Below, one piece after another: positions 1 to 6,576 of a DNA stretch of 10,639 nt. Positions within the stretch are counted from its first letter, which is position 1; every line of letters begins with the position of its first letter. The translations under genes were made by a program, and so were the position numbers. The notes beneath the pieces are model-generated. The model ran no database searches, was not told the DNA's origin, and worked only from the letters and a program-made list of their open reading frames with translations. The stretch is taken from contig JALHOX010000125.1 in assembly GCA_022842805.1 (NCBI GenBank), positions 1-10,639 on the forward strand, read 5' to 3'. Origin of the DNA: Phycisphaerae bacterium. Lineage in GTDB: Bacteria > Planctomycetota > Phycisphaerae > UBA1845 > Fen-1342.

Positions 1-801
1 GTCGTAGAAACGGCAGTTTTCGTACTCGACGTTTCGAGATCCGGGGTTAAACACAAATCTGAAGGTCGCCTCGACGTCGTGCCACGGCGGCGCCGAGAAA
101 TTGAGACCCTTGACGGTGACGCAGCTCAGATTGCCGGTGACCCAAAGCGTGCGCGATTGCCCGCGGTCGAAGCTGAACCGCGGGTCGGTGTTGGTGGGTT
201 CGTCCAACCGAATCGTGCCGGTCGGTGACTGCTGACCGCCACAAAAGAGGTCGATGGGGGTGTTTCCGCGCAGTTGACCGGCGGAGCGCGGCTTGGCGGC
301 GCTGAGTTCGTCGGTGACCACAGTGCTGCGCAGGAATATCGACGTGGGGACGGCGCCAACGCCGCCGGCGTGATGCACGCGCACTTTGTAAAGCCCGGGC
401 TCCAACACGAGCTCGGAACTCGCGTGATTGTCGCGGGCGTACGCCAGCCGGTTACCGGCGGCATCGCACAGTTCGATCCAGTGCCCGTGGTCTTCGCCGA
501 GCGGAATCCCGAGTCCGAGAGTAGTGGTCTCTTTGATCTCGTAGGGAATCTCGTCGACGCCGTCTTGCTCGCCCGTGTCGCCAAAATGCGATCCGGTCGG
601 CTCGAGGTGCAGCGCCACGATGTGTTCCAACGCCGCGAATCGACCGGTGTCGCCGCCGAACTCGTGCTCGGCAAACGCGTTCCGCTCGGGCTCGAAGCCG
701 GCTCCGAAGACATCGCCCAGCGATAGATTGTCGCAGCCGCCCACCGCCAGCGCGAACGCCGTCAGCGTTGCGGTGGATGTCGAATGGCGCCAGTTCCGCA
801 T
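1..801 (-). CDS. Predicted lipoprotein, 3' end beyond window
   Basis: The frame is open from the ATG at 801 down to base 1 with no stop, giving 267 residues of a longer protein. Residues 1-23 form a short signal peptide: Arg2, Arg5, a hydrophobic stretch, then VGG before Cys23, a lipobox-like end. Asp follows the Cys; in enteric bacteria Asp at +2 keeps lipoproteins in the inner membrane, but that rule may not hold here. I chose ATG 801 because AGAGG lies 5 bases upstream. An in-frame ATG at 840 overlaps the previous stop by one base, lacks such a site, and would put 13 polar residues before the signal. The mature part looks beta-rich; residues 133-142 (LEPGLYKVRV) resemble a stretch in the upstream neighbour. 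The last 40 residues, with alternating strands and an ENCRFYD-like end, could begin a repeat or beta-helix domain, but too little is present to say. No family is recognised and the function is unknown. Confidence 0.8.
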   Translation of the reverse strand, partial: MRNWRHSTSTATLTAFALAVGGCDNLSLGDVFGAGFEPERNAFAEHEFGGDTGRFAALEHIVALHLEPTGSHFGDTGEQDGVDEIPYEIKETTTLGLGIPLGEDHGHWIELCDAAGNRLAYARDNHASSELVLEPGLYKVRVHHAGGVGAVPTSIFLRSTVVTDELSAAKPRSAGQLRGNTPIDLFCGGQQSPTGTIRLDEPTNTDPRFSFDRGQSRTLWVTGNLSCVTVKGLNFSAPPWHDVEATFRFVFNPGSRNVEYENCRFYD

Positions 802-839
802 CTTGGCCTCTTCGTTTCTCGCGGCCGACTGCGTGTACA

Positions 840-3800
840 TCACTGCGAGCACGCCGCCAGCGCCGCGAGCGCGTTGGGGTCGTTGCCCGGAGGCGTCGAG
901 GGGATCCACTGCGAGACCGACGGCTCGAGCCGCCCGTTCACGCCCGTGATCGGCTCGAAGTTGAGCGTGTAGACGTTGCGCCAGTAATCGAGCGCCAGGC
1001 GGGCGGCGGCGAGGCCGCGGGTCTTGGTCAGGTGCACGCCGTCCTTGGTGTAGATGTCGAGGACGTAGTGCTCGGGGAGCGAGCCGTCGTTGGTGAAGTA
1101 GAGCACGAAGAAGTACCCGACGGCGGCTTCGACGGCGAGGTCGAGGTAGCGCGTGGCGTCGGTCGCGGTGAGCGGGAAGTAGTTCACCGGATTACCGTCG
1201 CTATCGCGGAACACGTTGTTCACGCTGCCGAAAGTGTCGAACGCCTGAACACGGTTGTTGCCGGCGTCGAGCACCATCACCGCGCCGTTGGGCGAGACGC
1301 TGACCGCGACCGGCGCGAGCAGCAGACCAGGCTGCGAGCCGCGGCCGGAGAGCATCGTGGCGGCGGCGGCCGTGTCGTCGCTCGAGGGCGTACCCGGCAG
1401 GTGGAGGATCTCCATCTTGCTGTTGGCGGTGTTGACGGAGATCACATGGCCCAGCGGATGAACCGCGAGGCCGTCGGACGGCAAAGTGAACCAGCCCCAG
1501 GCCTGATTGGCGGCGGTTGCGAAGGGGGTCTTATCGGTGAGCGAGTCGAGCGTCACCGGGCGGACGAAGTAGCGATAGGACGCGATGGTCTGCGTGCCGT
1601 CGCTGATCGGGCTGTAGACCGGATCGACGAAGACGTGGGCCTTGGCGTCGTTGAAGTGCGCCATCAGCGAATAGGCGATGGCGGGCTTGTCGATGTGGCC
1701 GCAGGCCGGCAGCTTGATGGCGTCGTCGGGTCGCTGCGTGAGCGAGAGGTTTTGCACGAGCTGCAGCGAGGTGGCTGAGCCGTTTTCGCCGGCGCAGGTG
1801 TTGATCGCGGGGGTGCCGGTGCGCCAGGTGTAGCCGACCGCGCCGGCGGCCTGATTGACGGTGATCATTCCCAACGCGTGGAGCGCGTTGTTGCGTGTGC
1901 TGTCGACGTTGGCGAGCGTCTGCACAGGAGCGCTCGACGCCGTCCACTGATGCGCGCCGCCGCTGTAGGCGATCTTCTCTTTGTGCGAGTAGACCGTGGT
2001 TGCGGTGAGCGGCACCAGTTGCTCGCGGATCGTGATGTCGACCATCCCCGATGTCTCGGGGAAGTTGTCGAGCGGCTGCGGTGTCCAGCGTTCGACCGGG
2101 GCGCCGGTCTCGTCGGTTTCGCCGGTCGCGACCCAGCTACCCGTGCCGCCCTGACCGACGATCCAGTTATCGTCGGAGAGGAACCAGACGTCGATCTGCA
2201 CCTTTCCGCCCAACGGCACGCCGGTGAAGCTGACGGTGATGGGATCGGAGCGTGTGGTGGGCAGCGAGCCGCAGGTCTCGCGTACGACGGTGCCGTCGTA
2301 AGTGGCGCGGACGATCCAGGTTCTGGCGGTAGCGGGGAACTCGAAATCACGCGGATCGCGATTGACGGTGATGGTGGTGTCCATCGCAAAGCTGACGGTG
2401 TTGTCGAAGACGGGCGGGCTGGAGAGCACCTCGCCCAGCGTCTGCGCGAGCTGCGCCACGCCGCCGATGATGCCCAGCGCGCGGCAGGCCCAGCCGACGA
2501 AAGGCACTGCGTCGATCAGCTCCTGCGAGGTGGCATAGCCGAGCAGTTTTGCCGAGAGCTTGGGGATGCTCTTGATGCAAAGCGAGATCATCAGCTTGGC
2601 GGTGTCGATGATCGGGCCGCGGGCGCTGCCCTCGAGTGTGCCGCGGGTGGCCTCGGCGGCGATGAAGACCGGCGCCAGCACGGCGACGACGGCGAGCAGG
2701 ATCTCGGGGTCTTCGGTAATGCTCTTGAGCGCGCCCGACGCCTGAAGCCCGACGCCCAGCGCGAGCAGGAAGGTCGGGATGCCGATGTTCATCACCAGCG
2801 TCCAGGCCATCGGAGCGTGGATGAGATCGTCCTTGCTGAACTGGTCGCGGTCGCCGACCGACGGGCTGCCGACGCCGAGCGTGCCGAACAGGATGTTGGC
2901 GTGCGAGGCGGCGGTGGGAATCGCGAAGTTGAGAGTGGTCTTGCGGAGTGTGCCCTGGTCGAGCAGCGGGATGCCCATGATCGCGTCATCCGTCGGAATG
3001 ATCGCGAGGTGCTCGGGATTCATCGGGTTGCCGTCGGTGCCGAGGATGGGCGTCTTCTTGTCCGCTTGCAGATACTGCACATAGGCGTCGCAGAATCGCA
3101 GGTAGATGTTCTCGACCTCGACCGAGACGTTGCGGCTGTCGTCGCTGCCGAGCGTGGCGCTGAAGTCGCGGAAGAGCAGGCCGTGCAGGTTGGAGCCGAT
3201 GCTGCCCGCGGGGTGGGCCAGGCTGACCTGGAAATTGCTCGATTGCGCGCGGCCGCGCACCTTGGCGGTCGCCGATGCGCCGCTGGTCGACCCGTCGGCC
3301 CCGATCGAGGTGACGCCGGGGTTGGCCGCCGGACGATTCCCCTTGATATCCGGGTCGTTGAAGATGCGGTTCAGGATTTCCTGGATCACCGGTTGCGCGG
3401 CGTTCGCGGTCTGGTCGGAGATTTCGTTGCCGTAGACCTGGTTGCCGTTGGAGTCGAGAACCGCGGCGCCCTGGGAGTCGACGGCCGGGACGCGCTTCAT
3501 CCAGCCGCCGCTGGTCGTGGCCGGCCCCTGCGCGGCGATGGCGCAGGCGAGGGCGAGGATGAGACCGACGTTGGCGCCGGTGCAGGAGGTGGCGGTGCCT
3601 TCGAGGCTGTCGATGACGTCGAGCACCTTGGCGGCCTGCGTCGGGTCGAGATTCATGATCTCGGGATGATGGAAGACGACGGCGATGGCGGCGTCGACCG
3701 GCGTGTTGATCGAGTTCAGGTCGCTGAGGGTGGTCGGGGTGAGCTGCTGTCCCGCATCGCGGATTTTCAGGTGCTGAAGCTTGGGGTGGATCGCGGCATT

Positions 3801-4343
3801 CAGCGGCTCAACATCGCGGCCGGAGGCAGCGGCCCGGCGCTGCTTGCTGCGCACCAGCGAGCGATAGGCGCTGCTGGGGACGTGCAGATGCGACGTCACG
3901 ACCGAATCGATGCCGTCCGCGCCTTTTGTGGTGATCCAGTAGTGCTGCAAGGCGTCGGCCGGGAAGTCGACGTCTTCGATGAAGTGCGTCAGTTGCTCGT
4001 CCGCGACCTGGCGCAGCAGGCTGTTTTGTCGGCGGAATCGGGCGCGGGTCTGTGCCGTATGCGGCGTCAATCTTGCGCGGTGCGATGCGCTGCGGACGAC
4101 GTTGATCTTGTAGTTGCCCGGTTCCAGGTGCGAGAAATCGAAATGCAGCGTGCGGCGCTCGCGCGTGGCAGACTGGCCTTCGATCTCGCCGGTGGGCAGG
4201 AGCGTGCACCCGGTCAGCCACTGCGGCAGCACGACACCGGCGCCGAATGTGGCTGCGCCGGCGAGCATTGAGCGGCGGGAGATATTGGGGGCAAATGTCC
4301 GGGCGGACGAGGACGCATCACGGCAAGACTTGCGCGACGACAT
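840..4343 (-). CDS. Large Tat-exported lipoprotein of unknown function
   Basis: This 1167-residue protein is predicted to be exported folded and lipid-anchored. The N-terminus has a Tat signal (SRRSMLAG, Arg23-Arg24), a hydrophobic segment and a canonical lipobox LTGC ending at Cys46. The ATG at 4343 has GGAG 6 bases upstream, which supports this start. Residues 65-90 contain an LEPGNYKINV strand motif also found in the next gene. Hydrophobic or helical stretches lie at about 258-272, 515-533, 548-563 and 613-636. About 650-780 looks like an Ig-type beta region. About 950-1135 contains blade-like repeats resembling NHL propellers, the clearest at 1007-1039 (PVAVSVSPNG, then VLDAGNNRVQAFD) and another near 952-983. 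Three DxxGN turns occur near 296-300, 435-439 and 1047-1051. It lies 153 bp downstream of the heptosyltransferase and 38 bp before the next lipoprotein, which suggests joint expression with the latter. I recognise no full-length family. A surface or periplasmic binding or scaffold role is only a guess. Confidence 0.88.
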   Translation of the reverse strand: MSSRKSCRDASSSARTFAPNISRRSMLAGAATFGAGVVLPQWLTGCTLLPTGEIEGQSATRERRTLHFDFSHLEPGNYKINVVRSASHRARLTPHTAQTRARFRRQNSLLRQVADEQLTHFIEDVDFPADALQHYWITTKGADGIDSVVTSHLHVPSSAYRSLVRSKQRRAAASGRDVEPLNAAIHPKLQHLKIRDAGQQLTPTTLSDLNSINTPVDAAIAVVFHHPEIMNLDPTQAAKVLDVIDSLEGTATSCTGANVGLILALACAIAAQGPATTSGGWMKRVPAVDSQGAAVLDSNGNQVYGNEISDQTANAAQPVIQEILNRIFNDPDIKGNRPAANPGVTSIGADGSTSGASATAKVRGRAQSSNFQVSLAHPAGSIGSNLHGLLFRDFSATLGSDDSRNVSVEVENIYLRFCDAYVQYLQADKKTPILGTDGNPMNPEHLAIIPTDDAIMGIPLLDQGTLRKTTLNFAIPTAASHANILFGTLGVGSPSVGDRDQFSKDDLIHAPMAWTLVMNIGIPTFLLALGVGLQASGALKSITEDPEILLAVVAVLAPVFIAAEATRGTLEGSARGPIIDTAKLMISLCIKSIPKLSAKLLGYATSQELIDAVPFVGWACRALGIIGGVAQLAQTLGEVLSSPPVFDNTVSFAMDTTITVNRDPRDFEFPATARTWIVRATYDGTVVRETCGSLPTTRSDPITVSFTGVPLGGKVQIDVWFLSDDNWIVGQGGTGSWVATGETDETGAPVERWTPQPLDNFPETSGMVDITIREQLVPLTATTVYSHKEKIAYSGGAHQWTASSAPVQTLANVDSTRNNALHALGMITVNQAAGAVGYTWRTGTPAINTCAGENGSATSLQLVQNLSLTQRPDDAIKLPACGHIDKPAIAYSLMAHFNDAKAHVFVDPVYSPISDGTQTIASYRYFVRPVTLDSLTDKTPFATAANQAWGWFTLPSDGLAVHPLGHVISVNTANSKMEILHLPGTPSSDDTAAAATMLSGRGSQPGLLLAPVAVSVSPNGAVMVLDAGNNRVQAFDTFGSVNNVFRDSDGNPVNYFPLTATDATRYLDLAVEAAVGYFFVLYFTNDGSLPEHYVLDIYTKDGVHLTKTRGLAAARLALDYWRNVYTLNFEPITGVNGRLEPSVSQWIPSTPPGNDPNALAALAACSQ

Positions 4344-4349
4344 GCAGCA

Positions 4350-4353
4350 CTCC
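4350..4353 (-). promoter_or_regulatory. Ribosome binding site of the Tat lipoprotein
   Basis: GGAG on the minus strand sits 6 bases before the ATG at 4343. It supports this start, which keeps the twin-arginine signal, over internal methionines such as residue 26, which would lose it. Confidence 0.6.
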
Positions 4354-4496
4354 GAGGATCGAGGGCGCGGACCGACCGCCGGCGCCGGGCTGGCGGTGCA
4401 ATCTTGCTTATCGGTGGGTGCGGGGTGCGAATTTCGAAGGGACGAGTCGTAATACCGGATGGCGGCGAAAATCGGCAGCGCCGGGTCTGCGCGGCG

Positions 4497-5627
4497 CTAC
4501 AACTCGACTCGTTCGGCGTGCAGGCCGCGCATGCAGTTGTGATGGCCGAGCGGGCACTTGCGGCGGTAGCAAGGCATGCAGGGCAGAGCGTTGCGAATGA
4601 CCCGGGCGGTGGGGAGGTAGGGACCGGTGCGGTCGGGGTTGGTGGGGCCGAAGATGGCGGTGAGCGGTTTTTGCAGGGCGGCGGCGATGTGCATCGGGCC
4701 GGAGTCCACGGTGAGTACGTGGGCGGCGGCTTCGAGCAGGGCGGCGAGTTCGCGCAGCGTCGTCTTTCCGACGAGATTGGTGAGCGCGCGGTGGGGGCCG
4801 AGACGGGCAACCAGATCGTCCGCAAGGGCGCGGTCGTCGGGGCCACCGAGGAGGATGCAGCGGCGGCCGTCATCGAGCAGGCGGCGCAGGACAGCGGCGA
4901 AGCCGTTGGGAGTCCACTGCTTGGTGGCCCAGCGTGCGCCGGGCAGAACGGCGACGAAGTCGGTCGCGACGGGCGGCAGACCGCTTTCGGCGGCGGCGCT
5001 TGCTCCGCCGGAGTTTTCGCCACCGGCGGCCGTGGCCAGTAAGCGCCGGGCGGCGGCGCGCTCTTCTTCGCGAATTTCGAGCGGGAAGCGCGGCGGGTCG
5101 ACGGGCAACCCCATGGAGCGGCCGAGGGCGCGATTGCGATCGACGGCGTGAACGTCGCCGGCCCCGATGCGGACGAGCTTGGTGTAGAAGAGCCAGGCGA
5201 ATTCACGGGCCTGGGCAAAGCCGACGCGGATGCGAGCGCCGGTGAACCAGGCCAGCAGGCTGCTGCGGACGAGGCCCTGCAGGTCGAGGATCAGATCGAA
5301 CTCGCGGCGGCGGAGCTCACGGACGAAGCCGACGAAATCGAGCGCCGAACGCGGGTCGAACCAGAGCCGGCCATAGTGTTTGCGGTCGAAGATGATCAGT
5401 TCGTCGATCATCGAATGGCCTTCGAGCAGGGGGGCGAAGGCTTTGCCGATCATCCAGGCGACGTGGGCATCGGGGTAGGCGGCGCGAACGCCGGCGAGAA
5501 CGGGCAGGCCGTGGACGATGTCGCCCAGCGAGCTGGGCTTGATGATCAGGATTCGCAGCGGTCGGCGCGACGCGGGCGGCTGCGCCAGGTGCACGAAGTC
5601 GGAGGATTCTGCGGACGGCGGCTTCAT
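4497..5627 (-). CDS. GT9 family ADP-heptose:LPS heptosyltransferase-like
   Basis: A 376-residue glycosyltransferase of family 9, related to the WaaC/WaaF enzymes that add heptose from ADP-heptose to the lipopolysaccharide core at the cytoplasmic face of the inner membrane. Visible marks: RILIIKPSSLGDIVHGLPVL at the N-terminal domain (25-44), PGARWATKQW (229-238), the donor-site TVDSGPMHIAAAL (306-318), FGPTNPDRTGP (326-336), and a C-terminal cysteine group Cys350, 353, 358 and 365 within CMPCYRRKCPLGHHNCM. This Cys-rich tail occurs in a subset of bacterial heptosyltransferases. Residues 198-220 are a low-complexity Ala/Gly/Ser linker between the two Rossmann-like domains. I chose ATG 5627. 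The frame extends upstream to a TTG at 5690, but that would add 21 basic, family-unlike residues running into the divergent promoter region. The exact acceptor sugar cannot be told from sequence; a different GT9 sugar donor is possible. Confidence 0.9.
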   Translation of the reverse strand: MKPPSAESSDFVHLAQPPASRRPLRILIIKPSSLGDIVHGLPVLAGVRAAYPDAHVAWMIGKAFAPLLEGHSMIDELIIFDRKHYGRLWFDPRSALDFVGFVRELRRREFDLILDLQGLVRSSLLAWFTGARIRVGFAQAREFAWLFYTKLVRIGAGDVHAVDRNRALGRSMGLPVDPPRFPLEIREEERAAARRLLATAAGGENSGGASAAAESGLPPVATDFVAVLPGARWATKQWTPNGFAAVLRRLLDDGRRCILLGGPDDRALADDLVARLGPHRALTNLVGKTTLRELAALLEAAAHVLTVDSGPMHIAAALQKPLTAIFGPTNPDRTGPYLPTARVIRNALPCMPCYRRKCPLGHHNCMRGLHAERVEL

Positions 5628-5635
5628 CGCGGCGA

Positions 5636-5641
5636 AGTATA
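5636..5641 (-). promoter_or_regulatory. Possible -10 box for the heptosyltransferase gene
   Basis: TATACT on the minus strand ends 8 bases before the chosen ATG at 5627. It matches the -10 consensus in 5 of 6 positions, but no good -35 hexamer is seen 16-18 bp upstream. If used, the transcript would be almost leaderless, in line with the absence of a Shine-Dalgarno site there. Confidence 0.25.
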
Positions 5642-5645
5642 GGTG

Positions 5646-5688
5646 CGTTCGAGGGCCTTTCGTTCGCCTTTGGCGCTCCGACGTTCGC
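5646..5688. repeat. Three CGTTCG direct repeats in divergent promoter region
   Basis: CGTTCG occurs at 5646-5651, 5661-5666 and 5682-5687; the last two extend to CGTTCGC. The last two start 21 bp apart, two helical turns. All lie between the divergently read heptosyltransferase and thioesterase genes, so they could be regulator half-sites. In GC-rich DNA chance remains possible. Confidence 0.3.
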
Positions 5689-5707
5689 AATTTGCGCGGC
5701 GCGGCTA

Positions 5708-5726
5708 TTCTCCTTGCTCAGGAGAA
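5708..5726 (+). promoter_or_regulatory. Hairpin covering the thioesterase ribosome binding site
   Basis: TTCTCCT (5708-5714) and AGGAGAA (5720-5726) are a perfect 7-bp inverted repeat around a 5-base loop. The right arm contains the Shine-Dalgarno AGGAG, 9 bases before the ATG at 5734, so folding would hide it. A TATTCT -10-like box at 5706-5711, with TTCGCA at 5684-5689 and a 16-bp spacer, overlaps the left arm. If that promoter is the one used, the left arm is not transcribed and the hairpin cannot form. The two readings exclude each other. Confidence 0.4.
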
Positions 5727-5733
5727 CCGCACG

Positions 5734-6171
5734 ATGAACCACCAGACCCAGCGACAGCCCGACCCGCCCTCGTCAGATCGGCCGACGCCGTGCTGCCCGG
5801 CGATTCGCGTCATGATGATGCCGCGCGACACCAACGCCCACGGCACTATTTTCGGAGGAGTGCTGCTGAGCTATATCGACCAAGCCGGCGCGATCGAGGC
5901 CCGCAAGCACACGCCCCACAAGTTCGTGACGGTGGCGATGAACAGCGTCGAGTTTAAGCAGCCGGTGTATGTCGGCGACGTTCTGAGCTTTGAGACGAAG
6001 GCGACGAAGTTTGGGCGGACGTCGGTGACGATCTCGGTGGATGTCACCGCCGAGCGCTTCACGGATCCGAGCACAAACATTCCGGTGACGAGTGCGGTGC
6101 TGGTGTATGTGGCGGTGAATGAACATGGTCGGCCGGTGCCGCTGGGCGTTCAGTCTTCCCCGGCGGAATAG
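5734..6171 (+). CDS. yciA: YciA-type hotdog acyl-CoA thioesterase
   Basis: A 145-residue single hotdog-fold protein that hydrolyses acyl-CoA to free acid and CoA in the cytoplasm. The match to the YciA group is clear: RVMMMPRDTNAHGTIFGG (25-42) followed by VLLSYIDQAGAIEA, where Asp49 is the expected catalytic acid and the Gly-Gly pair caps the central helix; then FVTVAMNSVEFKQPVYVGD (64-82) and FGRTSVTISVDV (93-104). Length is typical of the family. The first 22 residues are a polar, Pro-rich extension with no equivalent in enteric YciA. AGGAG lies 9 bases before the ATG at 5734. It is the only plus-strand gene here, divergent from the heptosyltransferase and convergent on the tRNA. The substrate range is not predictable; short- to medium-chain acyl-CoAs are usual for the family. 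Confidence 0.92.
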   Translation: MNHQTQRQPDPPSSDRPTPCCPAIRVMMMPRDTNAHGTIFGGVLLSYIDQAGAIEARKHTPHKFVTVAMNSVEFKQPVYVGDVLSFETKATKFGRTSVTISVDVTAERFTDPSTNIPVTSAVLVYVAVNEHGRPVPLGVQSSPAE

Positions 6172-6218
6172 GCCGACGAGAGATGTGCGAGCGAGGCGGT
6201 TGCAGGGTCTGGCCCAAA

Positions 6219-6292
6219 CGTTCCCGACTGGATTCGAACCAGTAACCTTTGGCTTCGGAGGCCAACGCTCTGTCCAGTTGAGCTACGGGAAC
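6219..6292 (-). tRNA. tRNA-Arg, anticodon CCG
   Basis: A complete 74-base cloverleaf on the minus strand. Acceptor arms GTTCCCG and CGGGAAC pair over 7 bp, the D stem is GCTC/GAGC, the anticodon stem TTGGC/GCCAA encloses CTCCGAA with anticodon CCG, and the T stem ACTGG/CCAGT encloses TTCGAAT. The discriminator base is G. The next genomic bases are TTT, so the 3' CCA must be added by the nucleotidyltransferase. It reads CGG arginine codons, which are common in this GC-rich DNA. It lies 80 bp downstream of the small membrane protein gene and converges on the thioesterase. No duplicated tRNA 3' end or integrase gene is visible, so there is no sign of use as an integration site within the window. 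Confidence 0.96.
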
Positions 6293-6312
6293 TCGATGCT
6301 TCGAAGTCCCGG

Positions 6313-6342
6313 AATATACCGCGCCCCTTCGGCCTCCGTCGA
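6313..6342 (-). promoter_or_regulatory. Possible tRNA-Arg promoter
   Basis: On the minus strand TATATT (6318-6313) matches the -10 consensus in 5 of 6 positions. TCGACG (6342-6337), with an 18-bp spacer, matches the -35 consensus in 4 of 6. Initiation would fall near 6306, about 14 bases before the mature tRNA 5' end. Confidence 0.4.
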
Positions 6343-6372
6343 GTTCAGGGCGACGACGGCGGGTTCAATCCT

Positions 6373-6546
6373 TCAAACCGCGAATACGGCTCGCAAGACG
6401 AGCAGCACCGCCAACCCGATGGCGATCAGGATCAACACTGCCGAGATGATGGCCGCCTTACGGTCGCGGTTTTCATAAGCGGCTCCGGCGAAGGCCAGCC
6501 CCGCCAGGCCAACGATGCTCACAAAGATCGGCTCACAACATCCCAT
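6373..6546 (-). CDS. Small two-helix membrane protein (57 residues)
   Basis: The frame runs from ATG 6546 to TGA 6373 and encodes 57 residues with a membrane-protein pattern. Helix one is about residues 7-23 (IFVSIVGLAGLAFAGAA), then a charged turn ENRDRK (25-30), then helix two at about 33-54, rich in Ile, Leu, Val and Ala. The positive charges in the turn would favour a cytoplasmic loop with both ends outside. Cys3 and Cys4 near the start could be modified, but no lipobox is present. It lies 30 bp after the DUF1697 stop on the same strand, so it may be the last gene of that transcript. No Shine-Dalgarno site is evident. No family is recognised. The clean alternation of hydrophobic and charged blocks argues for a real gene, but a chance frame cannot be excluded. 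Confidence 0.6.
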   Translation of the reverse strand: MGCCEPIFVSIVGLAGLAFAGAAYENRDRKAAIISAVLILIAIGLAVLLVLRAVFAV

Positions 6547-6576
6547 GCGGAGAATGGTAGGCGCTGAGCCGCGCCG

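Noticed and set aside
768..1778. A 336-codon plus-strand frame overlapping both lipoprotein genes
   Set aside because: Composition is that of an antisense shadow (runs of Arg, Glu, Val and Gly). It covers the boundary of two better-supported minus-strand genes.
1878..4271. A 797-codon open frame on the plus strand opposite the Tat lipoprotein
   Set aside because: It is rich in Arg, Ala, Gly, Asp and Val with no recognisable motif, as expected for an antisense frame in GC-rich DNA. The minus-strand frame is longer and has a Tat signal, lipobox and ribosome binding site.
4344..4496. Promoter or terminator between the heptosyltransferase and Tat lipoprotein genes
   Set aside because: Apart from the GGAG site there is no convincing -35/-10 pair and no stem with a T-run. 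A CCGGCGCCGG palindrome is probably compositional.
5628..5690. Longer heptosyltransferase from the TTG at 5690
   Set aside because: The 21 extra residues are basic and unlike the family. They would run through the intergenic repeats and promoter-like box, and an ATG is available at 5627.
6219..6292. tRNA-Arg as an integration (att) site
   Set aside because: No integrase gene, no repeated tRNA 3' end and no change in gene character is visible on either side in the window.
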